DNA of 11,100 nucleotides. Source: an uncultured Bacillota bacterium. Its GTDB lineage: Bacteria > Bacillota > Clostridia > Peptostreptococcales > Anaerovoracaceae. A program made the translations under genes and the position numbers. Of the stretch, positions 1-6,618 are shown in pieces (within the stretch, counting starts at the first letter, position 1; each line of letters starts with the position of its first letter). Below the pieces are notes generated by a model that worked only from the letters and a program-made list of their open reading frames with translations, did no database searches and was not told where the DNA came from. The DNA lies in assembly GCA_946408315.1 (NCBI GenBank), contig CAMJRV010000044.1, positions 1 through 11,100 of the forward strand, written 5' to 3'.

Positions 1-285
1 CCGCACAACCTCGTATGATACGTCACCGAGAATTACAGTGTCGCCGCTCTGGAGGGTCCAGAAGCCGGTCTTATCGGCCAGAGCTTCCCATTCTTTTGGC
101 TTCACATAGCCCTTAAAAGACATGGGAATGATCAGACGCAGGCCGTCAGCTGACGCCACCCCAGTTTTACGGACCACCGCCCCCTTGGAGCTGTCCCAGA
201 AGACACCGTTCAGAACGGTGCGCTGCCACTTCTCGACACTGCGGTCGGTGTACTCGTTATAGACGGTTACGGTATGCGGAAACAT
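1..285 (-). CDS. Putative head-tail joining / minor capsid protein, C-terminus cut by window edge
   Basis: An open frame of 95 codons runs from an ATG at 285 off the left edge without a stop. The translation begins MFPHTVTVYNEYTD and contains Trp-rich segments (VEKWQRTVLNGVFW, then KEWEAL). Its ATG overlaps the TGA of the preceding connector gene (TGATG), which suggests translational coupling, and a purine-rich GGAGGTGGC lies just upstream. A small protein with an MFPHTVT-type start directly after the gp6-like connector is common in clostridial phage head modules, where it is annotated as a minor capsid, head-tail joining or DUF6751-like protein. I recognise the position and style but cannot assign the family firmly. 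The frame is intact as far as it can be seen. A structural role at the head-tail interface is inferred from gene order. Confidence 0.75.
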   Translation of the reverse strand, partial: MFPHTVTVYNEYTDRSVEKWQRTVLNGVFWDSSKGAVVRKTGVASADGLRLIIPMSFKGYVKPKEWEALADKTGFWTLQSGDTVILGDVSYEVVR

Positions 286-635
286 CAGCAGCCACCTCCT
301 CGATACATCAGGCCGGTCATCCCCAGATAGAGCAACGCCGCGTCATACTGTTGCTGATCCAGCGTCTTACCGCTTCCGGCGTAATGCTTGGTCCAGGGGC
401 CTACGGTCTGAGATGCCAATTCCCCGCCCTGTTCCTTTTTCAGAAGGATATCAGCCACAGCGCAACAGGCGTCCTTGACCTTCTCTTGCACTGCTTCAGG
501 ATGGATTCGGCCAGCTCTGCCAAACGTCACCTGATCAATGTAGGCGGAAGCCCGCCGGGAGAGACGATCAAAATCCTCTTCCGGCATGGCACCCTTGTAG
601 ATATCCGTATAATAAGTGTAATCAGCATAAGGCAT
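285..635 (-). CDS. Head-tail connector (gp6-like) protein
   Basis: This encodes a 116-aa protein beginning MPYADYTYYTDIYKG. Its N-terminal half is helical (EEDFDRLSRRASAYID), as is typical of gp6-like connectors, which form a ring under the portal and join head to tail. It ends in MYRGGGC. I chose the ATG at 635 rather than the GTG at 644, because the GAGGTGAGG that would serve as the SD includes that GTG and lies at the right distance from the ATG. Starting at the GTG would leave only an abutting SD. The gene begins 14 bases after the major capsid stop and its TGA overlaps the next ATG. Family membership rests on length, position directly after the major capsid gene, and overall pattern; no catalytic motif is expected. 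Confidence 0.78.
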   Translation of the reverse strand: MPYADYTYYTDIYKGAMPEEDFDRLSRRASAYIDQVTFGRAGRIHPEAVQEKVKDACCAVADILLKKEQGGELASQTVGPWTKHYAGSGKTLDQQQYDAALLYLGMTGLMYRGGGC

Positions 636-649
636 TTGCCTCACCTCGC

Positions 650-1834
650 TTATGCGTTCGGAATCAAGGTGATATCCTTTGTCACTGCCGCGGTCGCCAC
701 AGTCACCGTCTCTGTCACGGTTCCGAATCCAGACTTCTTGATCTTTGCTTCATAGGTTCCGGCCCTGAGATTGAACACGGCCTTGCCAGAAGCATCGGTC
801 TTAAGTCTGGCTCCATTCATATCGACAATCGCACCAGCGACAGCCGCAGGGGTTCCTGCGTTATCCTTAACCGTAAACGTCACCGTCTTGGTCGTTACTG
901 CGGTAGCGGGTTCCAGATACGCAAACGGGCAGCCGGTCCGATCCTCATCCACTCTGGTGGCGGGATTCGGCAGCGCCCATCCCATCCGGAACACGACACG
1001 GAGAGCGATCATATCCTGCTGTGCGAGATTGTAGACGATCTCTTTCGTGGTCGGGTCCTGGATGACGCCCTGATCGAGGATCTTTACGGTGATATCCTGC
1101 CTGATCGCATAGACCGCCTGAGAGAAGTCTCCCACGATCAGCTGTGCGATAGTCGCGTCGAAGGATCCATTCTGCGGGAAGTACATCGGCGCGCCGTCAA
1201 GGGCGTACTGTGTGGATCCCTGCATATCGGACTTAAAGATCGGATGGCCGTCAGTGCCCTTGATACCTCTGAGCTTTCCTCTCATCCCCATAGCGGCCAT
1301 GGTGCCGTTGACCATGTATCCGTCTTCCTCAACCTTAGAAATCACTCCGTTTTCGCCCATAATCAGGTCAAAATAGTCCGGAGCTCCACCAGGAGCAACA
1401 TTATTTCCTGCCTGCCTTGCCCTGGTAATAATGTCGGCGCCCCAACCGGACGGTCTGTTGATGCCGAAAACAACAGCCTGGTCTACTCTCTGCCCAATAG
1501 CCTCGATGACTCTCGGCTCTACCTCGCCCATGATATCAAAGGACGCGTCATCCACTACGGCTTCCGGGATCGGCACGATGACGGCCAACTCTTCGGCGAC
1601 AAGCCATACGTTATCCCAAGCCTGCTGCGAAGTCCGCTTAAACCCGGTATCGCCATTTACCCAGTATGCCATAGGGAGCATATCGAGCACCGGGACTCTG
1701 GTCTGCTTGCTTGTCATGTTGGGAAGCTTCCGGGCCAGTCTCATAAAGATGGACTGTTCCGGGGTTTTCTGCTGAATAGTCCCAATCAACTGTTCCTGGA
1801 TCAGGGCCTCAGCCTGTTCTCTTGTAATTGCCAT
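650..1834 (-). CDS. Major capsid protein with C-terminal Ig-like domain
   Basis: This encodes a 394-aa protein that fits an HK97-fold major capsid subunit, the building block of the icosahedral head. The helical N-terminus (residues 1-35) is followed by features common in phage capsid subunits: PVLDMLPMAYWVNGDTG near 48-64, EAVVDD at 91-96, and a helix EVEPRVIEAIGQRVDQAVVFG at about 104-124. Residues about 316-394 form a separate module (TKTVTFTVKD, then TDASGKAVFNLRAGTYEAKI, then TVTVATAAVTKDITL) with the strand pattern of a carboxypeptidase-regulatory or CnaB-like beta sandwich. Such domains are known to decorate phage capsids and may bind carbohydrates or cell surfaces. AAGGAG lies 9 bases before the ATG, and the scaffold stop lies only 6 bases upstream of it. 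Scaffold followed immediately by capsid is the classical order. Confidence 0.93.
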   Translation of the reverse strand: MAITREQAEALIQEQLIGTIQQKTPEQSIFMRLARKLPNMTSKQTRVPVLDMLPMAYWVNGDTGFKRTSQQAWDNVWLVAEELAVIVPIPEAVVDDASFDIMGEVEPRVIEAIGQRVDQAVVFGINRPSGWGADIITRARQAGNNVAPGGAPDYFDLIMGENGVISKVEEDGYMVNGTMAAMGMRGKLRGIKGTDGHPIFKSDMQGSTQYALDGAPMYFPQNGSFDATIAQLIVGDFSQAVYAIRQDITVKILDQGVIQDPTTKEIVYNLAQQDMIALRVVFRMGWALPNPATRVDEDRTGCPFAYLEPATAVTTKTVTFTVKDNAGTPAAVAGAIVDMNGARLKTDASGKAVFNLRAGTYEAKIKKSGFGTVTETVTVATAAVTKDITLIPNA

Positions 1835-1840
1835 AAATTT

Positions 1841-2404
1841 TTACTCCTTTCCAAACAAAGAACGGAAAGCGTTATTCGCCTCGTCCTTTCTCTCGTTAAC
1901 CATTTCTGTACCGGTTTGCCTCATGCCGGTCTTTGCAGGAGCCGCCGGCCTACTCTCCGTAAAGAGATGCGGGCTGCTCTCCCGGTAGGGCTTCGTGATG
2001 TCGTCCAGCCCGATCGCCTTGCCGTCGGATCCAAACGCAAACTTTTCAACACCGCCGTGTTTAAAGATCAGGTAATCCGGATCCGCCACACCTGCGGCCT
2101 TTAGGGCGTCCTTGAGGCCGTATTCCTTTTGGAGGTTATCGGCTTTGGCCTTCTCGGCGGCGACATCCGTATCATATTTCGTCTGCAGGGCGGTGATGTC
2201 GCCCTTAAGCTTTTCGACGTCCACACCATCAAACTTTTTCGCTGCCTCCTGAAGATCTTTGATCATCTGATTTGCGGTGGCCAGTTCTCCAACCTTCCCG
2301 GTAGTTTTGGCTTGTTCTGCGGCAATATCCTTCCCGTTCTCGGCCATGACCTTATCGATAACTTCCTGAGACAGCCCCAGTTCTTTCAAAAATTCCGTTT
2401 TCAT
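1841..2404 (-). CDS. Capsid scaffolding protein, phage GP20 family
   Basis: This encodes a 187-aa acidic protein matching the phage minor structural protein GP20 family (Pfam PF06810 by recollection), which directs procapsid assembly and then leaves the head. A short helical start (KTEFLKELGLSQEVIDKVMA) is followed by a long coiled-coil-like stretch at about residues 25-95 that is rich in Ala, Lys, Glu and Asp. Next come the family-typical KDALKAAGVADPDYLIFKHG (98-117) and a basic/polar tail ending NNAFRSLFGKE, which is likely the capsid-binding end. A purine-rich AAAGGGAG stands close before the ATG at 2404. Unlike all its neighbours, the gene is not coupled to the gene upstream: 183 non-coding bases separate them. 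Confidence 0.9.
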   Translation of the reverse strand: MKTEFLKELGLSQEVIDKVMAENGKDIAAEQAKTTGKVGELATANQMIKDLQEAAKKFDGVDVEKLKGDITALQTKYDTDVAAEKAKADNLQKEYGLKDALKAAGVADPDYLIFKHGGVEKFAFGSDGKAIGLDDITKPYRESSPHLFTESRPAAPAKTGMRQTGTEMVNERKDEANNAFRSLFGKE

Positions 2405-2534
2405 GTCTCCCTTTCCCGGCTAGGCGTTTTAGGAGGTCGCCAGCTCCCGCCGTCCTGCTGTTTTAGGCTTGCAGGCGAGCCAATTGTGATAATAAAAAAT
2501 AAACCTTTTAACGCCGTGTCCAGGGCGAGATATC

Positions 2535-2546
2535 GGATCACCTCCT
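2535..2546 (-). promoter_or_regulatory. Perfect 12-base anti-SD complement without an obvious gene
   Basis: The minus strand reads AGGAGGTGATCC, exactly complementary to the GGATCACCTCCT end of 16S rRNA. No ATG, GTG or TTG follows at 5-10 bases. The GTG inside it opens only a 46-codon frame that ends at 2401, overlapping the scaffold ATG. It may be a ribosome-loading or standby site, or a paired strand in the folded leader. Confidence 0.45.
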
Positions 2547-2554
2547 CGTGAGAG

Positions 2555-2587
2555 GGTATAAAAATACCGCCTGCAATCGCAAGCGGC
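2555..2587 (-). terminator. Possible attenuator or terminator hairpin after the small Cys gene
   Basis: On the minus strand, CCGCTTGC (2586..2579), a GATT loop and GCAGGCGG (2574..2567) form an 8-bp stem with one G-U pair. It starts two bases after the stop codon of the upstream gene and is followed by TATTTTTATA. This has the shape of a weak intrinsic terminator. The T-run also forms the loop of the small hairpin GGTAT-TTTT-ATACC, and an arm of the main stem has a second, 9-bp partner near 2469-2477, as in attenuators. Confidence 0.4.
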
Positions 2588-2824
2588 TTAGTCAGCGTTT
2601 TCTTCGTATTTTTTAAATTGGATCCCGCGATCTCCGGGGTATGGCTTGTCATGAACGGCTCCCTGCTTTGCCAATTCGGGAGGAATTCCATCAGGAAATG
2701 CAAGACAGCTTATTTTTCCCTTGACTGCCCCACGGAAGTGAGAGCACTCAAAACAGGCCGGAACATGGGTTCCTTCCCACCACCACCGGGGGGCGCTATA
2801 TGGCTCTGAAAACCGTGCATCCAT
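2588..2824 (-). CDS. Small Cys-rich phage protein of unknown function
   Basis: This encodes a 78-aa protein with the pattern CFEC (residues 24-27), a third Cys at 40 in SCLAFPDGIPPE, and HDKPYPGDRGIQF near the end. I know this C-x2-C ... C-x-AFP-x-GIP-x-E ... H-x2-PYPGD layout as a recurrent small protein in phage head modules. A small zinc-binding fold is likely, but the function is unknown. Two ATGs are adjacent. I prefer the second (2824), because GGAGG lies 7 bases before it and only 4 before the first. The start overlaps the TGA of the minor capsid gene (TGATG). Some MuF-type toxins are followed by an immunity gene, but this family also follows toxin-free minor capsid genes, so an immunity role is not favoured. 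Confidence 0.8.
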   Translation of the reverse strand: MDARFSEPYSAPRWWWEGTHVPACFECSHFRGAVKGKISCLAFPDGIPPELAKQGAVHDKPYPGDRGIQFKKYEENAD

Positions 2825-5055
2825 CATATTTCCTCCATGTAGATCGTGTACCCGTCTACCCGGATCACCTTGAACTGTGCATCCCTGCGGAACAGAATTT
2901 CCGTTTCTCCAGGATTGAACTCTCTCAAATCGCGGCCGGTTTTACTTTTAATCACGTATTGGATCGGGAAGGACTTGTCATAAACTGCCGTACTGGCAGA
3001 CGTGTAGGCAGGAAAGCTTTTCACTTCGCCAGGGCGATGGCCCTTCACAAAATCGTCAATGTCCTCTATTCCGAAGGATGACACGGAGCGGTAAACGGTT
3101 CCTTCATGGGCCGGCATCTTGTCCAGTGCGGCATCCAGGCCCTTTACCAGCGTTTTCGCCTCGTCGGGAAGTGTCTGCCCTGCTCGTAGCAGTGAATTTA
3201 CTTTATAGGACCCGCTGCTGATGTATTCCTTTAGGGCCCGTTCTTCTCCGCCAGTCAATTTCATTATAGGTGCGGTACCGCTCTTCGTCAAACCTTTTCC
3301 CTCAACAAATTTCAGCCTTCCTGCAAAAATATCATCGATTACTCCCTCTACGCTTCTCGCCAGAAGTCGGGGGGAGCCGCTCCCCGTTATTTCTGCAATC
3401 GCCGATGCGAAAAACTCGGAGCTGTTCTTTGAAGCATATATCGATAACTCTTTTCCTACTTGCACAGATTTCATGCCTGCCCTTTTAAGAGCTTCCTTTT
3501 GGATAAATTTCGAGGCTTCGTCTTTCCCGTACGGCACATATTTCCGAGTGATATATCCATCAAGAGCGTGTCCAAGCTCATGGTTAATTAGCGACTTCCA
3601 ATCTGTGCCAGCAGGATGATATCCAACCTCCAGATCCTTTTCGTAGCTTTTGGCGATCTCTGTAATACTGCTGAATTTTTGGGGATTAATGAACGTTTTT
3701 CCGTTCCACATTTGGCTTTCTGCGTATATATCCTTATTGAGATCAGCTAGGAAACCGGACAATTCACCAGACATTTGCGGATACCGGGTTAGTACGCGCT
3801 CGTATGCTTCTGCGATCCCCTCTGCCACCTTTTCGTCAATACCAGATAAATTAACGGTACTCCCGGGACGCATATATTTTTCGATGCGTTCTTTCGGAGA
3901 AAACTTCTTTTCCGGTGGCTCAATCTGTTTACCCGTAGCAACCTTCCCGATCTGCTCCCGGTCATACTGCCGTTTTAACCCGGTTTGCTTAATGAAGTCT
4001 CTCTGTGTGGCCTGCCACTGTGCTATTTTTGCCTTGGCTTCATCAGGCGAAAGCCCGGCTGCTTTCATTCCGGCCTCTTCTCGCTTCCAGCGTCTGATCT
4101 GGCGCTCTATGTGTCGTTGCTGCTGAGTGGCTTCGTACTCGGTCAACTTTTGGCCGTTGTAGGTATAATTCTTGGCCTCGTAGTCCTTCAGGTCCTCTTT
4201 GCTGTAGGCCGGTTCGCTGATCCCCTCGAAGTACGGAAAGAAATTGTGTCGGCAGTTCCAACCGCACAGCCCCGGGCCGGCGCCATAACCGGTAGAGCTC
4301 ACAAAATCTGGGTACTTGGGATGCGTACCCGATCGGCTGAATACCTTTCCTTGCCATGCCTGATGATCTGGTCGCGCACCAGCGTGAGCAGTCGTCTCCA
4401 CAAGATCGGATCCCATCTCGTCAGCCCTGGTTTCCTGCAACTTACCCGCAGTCTGATTGACACCGGTTACGGTGGCCCTCCGAACCGCAACTTCCATGTA
4501 ATCGACATGGCCGGAAGGGTACCGAACAACAGCCATACCCTTAGAGGCCAGATCCTTGACGGCCATCCTGATGGCCGCATTATAATCAAAGGCACCGGTA
4601 GAAATTTGCATGTAGGCGCGGTCCAGAGCGTCTTCAAATTGCTTGGTGGCGGTGTTTGCCGTGGTTCTCGTCAGGTTCTGAAAAAGCCCGCCGGTTTTCT
4701 CAATTCCTGCCGCAAGTACCGCCTGTAACGCAGGATTCGCATCAAGCGGCGTCGGTCTGAGCCCGGCCTTACGATAAATCGAATCATCCGCCTTCAGGGC
4801 CGTGGCACCAGCCTCTTTCATGAGCTTTTTCAATTCGGTCGTGGTGATCCCCGTCATGGCCGACAGCTTTTTTAGGATTTCGTCATGTAAAATGCCCATA
4901 TCCTGGAGCTTCCGAAACTGGAATTCCGCTGCCGGGATGAAATAGTCATATGTACTGATCCGCCTAGCCATATCGGCCAGGATATCCATTTCGGCCTGGC
5001 TGTAAAGCTCAATCATGCGGTCTGGGAGCTGCTCTATGTACTTCGGTTTGAGCAT
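2824..5055 (-). CDS. Minor capsid (MuF-like) protein fused to metalloprotease-like and ADP-ribosyltransferase domains
   Basis: At 743 aa this is much longer than a plain minor capsid protein. Residues 1 to about 370 match the phage minor capsid protein 2 / MuF type: AHAGARPDHQAWQGKVFSRSG at 223-243 and LCGWNCRHNFFPYFEG at 263-278, with Cys264, Cys268 and His270. A charged helical region (about 300-370) leads to a second domain with NHELGHALDG at 491-500, an HExxH zincin motif (His492, Glu493, His496), and SEFFASAIAE at 546-555, where Glu547 is a likely third zinc ligand. The last about 140 residues look like an ADP-ribosyltransferase: YRSV (Arg656), FPAYTSAS (681-688) and GETEILF with the ExE pair Glu717/Glu719. 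It probably sits inside the head near the portal and could enter the cell with the DNA. Its ATG overlaps the portal stop (TAATG). The C-terminal half is lower in GC (22-24 G/C per 60 bases at 3421 and 3661, against 34 at 4321), suggesting a swapped-in cassette. Confidence 0.92.
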   Translation of the reverse strand: MLKPKYIEQLPDRMIELYSQAEMDILADMARRISTYDYFIPAAEFQFRKLQDMGILHDEILKKLSAMTGITTTELKKLMKEAGATALKADDSIYRKAGLRPTPLDANPALQAVLAAGIEKTGGLFQNLTRTTANTATKQFEDALDRAYMQISTGAFDYNAAIRMAVKDLASKGMAVVRYPSGHVDYMEVAVRRATVTGVNQTAGKLQETRADEMGSDLVETTAHAGARPDHQAWQGKVFSRSGTHPKYPDFVSSTGYGAGPGLCGWNCRHNFFPYFEGISEPAYSKEDLKDYEAKNYTYNGQKLTEYEATQQQRHIERQIRRWKREEAGMKAAGLSPDEAKAKIAQWQATQRDFIKQTGLKRQYDREQIGKVATGKQIEPPEKKFSPKERIEKYMRPGSTVNLSGIDEKVAEGIAEAYERVLTRYPQMSGELSGFLADLNKDIYAESQMWNGKTFINPQKFSSITEIAKSYEKDLEVGYHPAGTDWKSLINHELGHALDGYITRKYVPYGKDEASKFIQKEALKRAGMKSVQVGKELSIYASKNSSEFFASAIAEITGSGSPRLLARSVEGVIDDIFAGRLKFVEGKGLTKSGTAPIMKLTGGEERALKEYISSGSYKVNSLLRAGQTLPDEAKTLVKGLDAALDKMPAHEGTVYRSVSSFGIEDIDDFVKGHRPGEVKSFPAYTSASTAVYDKSFPIQYVIKSKTGRDLREFNPGETEILFRRDAQFKVIRVDGYTIYMEEI

Positions 5056-6614
5056 TACAGATCACCCCGCAATATCTTGGCCGCTTCCTCCTTTGATACG
5101 CCGATTGCTGTACTGATTAAATTGATTGCCTGCCCTTCGCTAATCTGGCTTGTGGAATACTGTGCCATTATGGCAATCAAGCTTTGCGTCTGAGCGCCAT
5201 TCAGCAATCTGCCCTGTACCTCTGCCGTTCCGCCTCCGTGGGGCGCATTGCTCGACGTATCGAATTCCATCAGGTCGTCATCGGTCGGTTCGTCAATGAT
5301 CATACTTCTGGCTTTCTTCTCGTCCTCCCCGAAATACTTTACTCTGTACTCCCATCTCTGCCGGACGCCGTCCCGGATTTCCTGAAGGAACCTCTGCTTC
5401 TCTGCGTCAGCATCCTCGATAATGCTATCATCAAAGCTTACTGTCACTTCAAAATCCGTTTTCAGGCCCAACAGGGACGCCACAGCCCGTACCATGTCGA
5501 CCAGGGCACTTTCCAAAACGCTTTCGTGCTTCTTGAGGTTCTGGAAGAGATCTGATTTTACAGAGACAACCTCTGTTGCCGTCTTCACGGTGCCGTTTTC
5601 AAACATATACCGGTCATTCCCGAGCCCGCATTTCTTTGAAAGCAGCGCCAGGGCCTTGTCAATTCCTCGGTCGTGTGCCTCTGCCCGGATCTCCATGTTA
5701 ATTTCGTGCAGCTTATTTTCAGCAGTATCGCCCATCTGAATAGCGTAAAACTCAACGTCGTTATCATCGAACATTGGAGTAACCGATCCGTCCTCTTCCA
5801 TGAGCATTCGAGCCATGGTAGTCGGAACAACGACTCTTTTCTTTCCCAGACGAAACTCGTTGCAATAGCTGTCATAAACCAGATCGCAGCCCTCCAACTG
5901 ATCAATGGCATTCGCATAGACGGAAATCCCCATAGGACAATCCAGATCTACGTTGTTCACAATATTAGGCTTAATAATCTGGAAGCGCGGAATATCGGAC
6001 TCGGTATCTACTTCTTCGAGGACCCCTTCCGGGAGCTCTGTCGGAGTCAAGTTGTTTCCGTTCCGAATGAACATCTTATTTTCGATGACGTAATTGCCCT
6101 GCTCATTCAGCCGGTGAATATTCAGGTAGACCTTTTTCTGCTTCTTGTCCACCTTTTCACTGGCAAAGGCGCATTCCTTAATCACGCCGTTATCCCAGGA
6201 CAGCGGGTAAACCATGCCGGCGCGGATATAGTCGACCATAACCTGGTCACCGTCCTTATACTCAACAAAGGCCCCTGTGCCCAGGGCAAATGCAAGCTCA
6301 ACGAGCTGGTTGGCGCGAACCCGGAAATCATTTGAGTCGAGAACCTCCCACACCTTTTTATGAACGCTTTCCTGCATGGTGATCTCGACCTTTTCATTCA
6401 GCAGCAGGTTGGCCCAATCCTCTGGAACGGTTTTTCCCATTCCCAGGCCTTTTCTTGTCCGTCTGACCTTCTTTCTGCCGTTGTATTGCTGGTAGTCGTG
6501 GAAGGCTGAGACCTTGCCCTTATACCATTTCAGCCAAAGGTCTATGTATGAATAATAGCTGTCATCGATTGCCCCATAGCCCTGCATTTTCAAATACTGC
6601 GTTATGGCCCGCAA
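5055..6614 (-). CDS. Portal protein, SPP1 Gp6-like family
   Basis: This encodes a 519-aa protein with the size, position and sequence style of SPP1 Gp6-like portals, which form the dodecameric DNA channel at one head vertex and dock the terminase. Visible features are the N-terminal YYSYIDLWLKWYKGKVSAFH, then VEITMQESVHKKVWEVLDSN, the family-typical GNDRYMFENGTVKTATEV with QNLKKHE after it, and an acidic segment (DEPTDDDLMEFD) before the C-terminus. The start is a TTG at 6614, since AAGGGGGTGAG precedes it at suitable distance within the terminase gene's end and the next in-frame ATG (residue 10) has no SD. Only four bases separate it from the terminase stop, and its own TAA overlaps the minor capsid ATG. 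Confidence 0.93.
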   Translation of the reverse strand: MRAITQYLKMQGYGAIDDSYYSYIDLWLKWYKGKVSAFHDYQQYNGRKKVRRTRKGLGMGKTVPEDWANLLLNEKVEITMQESVHKKVWEVLDSNDFRVRANQLVELAFALGTGAFVEYKDGDQVMVDYIRAGMVYPLSWDNGVIKECAFASEKVDKKQKKVYLNIHRLNEQGNYVIENKMFIRNGNNLTPTELPEGVLEEVDTESDIPRFQIIKPNIVNNVDLDCPMGISVYANAIDQLEGCDLVYDSYCNEFRLGKKRVVVPTTMARMLMEEDGSVTPMFDDNDVEFYAIQMGDTAENKLHEINMEIRAEAHDRGIDKALALLSKKCGLGNDRYMFENGTVKTATEVVSVKSDLFQNLKKHESVLESALVDMVRAVASLLGLKTDFEVTVSFDDSIIEDADAEKQRFLQEIRDGVRQRWEYRVKYFGEDEKKARSMIIDEPTDDDLMEFDTSSNAPHGGGTAEVQGRLLNGAQTQSLIAIMAQYSTSQISEGQAINLISTAIGVSKEEAAKILRGDL

Positions 6615-6618
6615 GCCC

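Larger units (their letters stand above)
2405..2587 (-). ncRNA. Candidate structured RNA or leader before the scaffold gene
   Basis: These 183 bases hold no convincing gene, although the surrounding operon is packed end to end. On the minus strand I see a GC-rich hairpin just after the previous stop (2567-2586), a second small hairpin (2555-2568) and the 12-mer AGGAGGTGATCC (2546..2535) with no good start codon after it. Its core AGGAGGT (2546..2540) can pair with ACCTCCT (2437..2431), and GGCGTT (2515..2510) can pair with AACGCC (2428..2423); together these make a pseudoknot order. The first hairpin's arm (2576..2568) can instead pair perfectly over 9 bases with 2477..2469, so two folds exclude each other. 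The octamer GTTTTAGG (plus strand) occurs twice, 34 bases apart. A regulatory RNA controlling scaffold and capsid expression is inference; I match it to no known RNA family. A remnant gene is the alternative. Confidence 0.4.

Noticed and set aside
2426..2467. Two GTTTTAGG octamers 34 bases apart, like CRISPR repeat starts
   Set aside because: Only 8 bases are shared, there are only two copies and no cas gene is present. They are noted instead as part of the candidate RNA.
2485..2522. Possible promoter in the gap (TGGACA and a TATTAT-like box on the minus strand)
   Set aside because: The spacing between the boxes is about 22-23 bases, outside the usual 16-18, and the second box lies within a plain A/T run.
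2401..2703. 100-codon minus-strand frame across the gap before the scaffold gene
   Set aside because: Its first 38 codons are a shadow of the Cys-rich gene at 2588-2824, and the rest lacks a convincing start with an SD. A parallel frame after the 12-base SD begins at ATA and is only about 34 codons. The inverted repeats explain the region better.
4360..4400. CTGATGA followed by a hairpin on the plus strand, resembling a hammerhead ribozyme core
   Set aside because: The required GAAA after stem II is absent (GTGA instead), and the stretch is antisense to the conserved capsid domain.
3221..6335. Long plus-strand frames opposite the minor capsid and portal genes
   Set aside because: They are antisense to genes with clear family motifs, lack good SDs and have the unusual residue mix of shadows.
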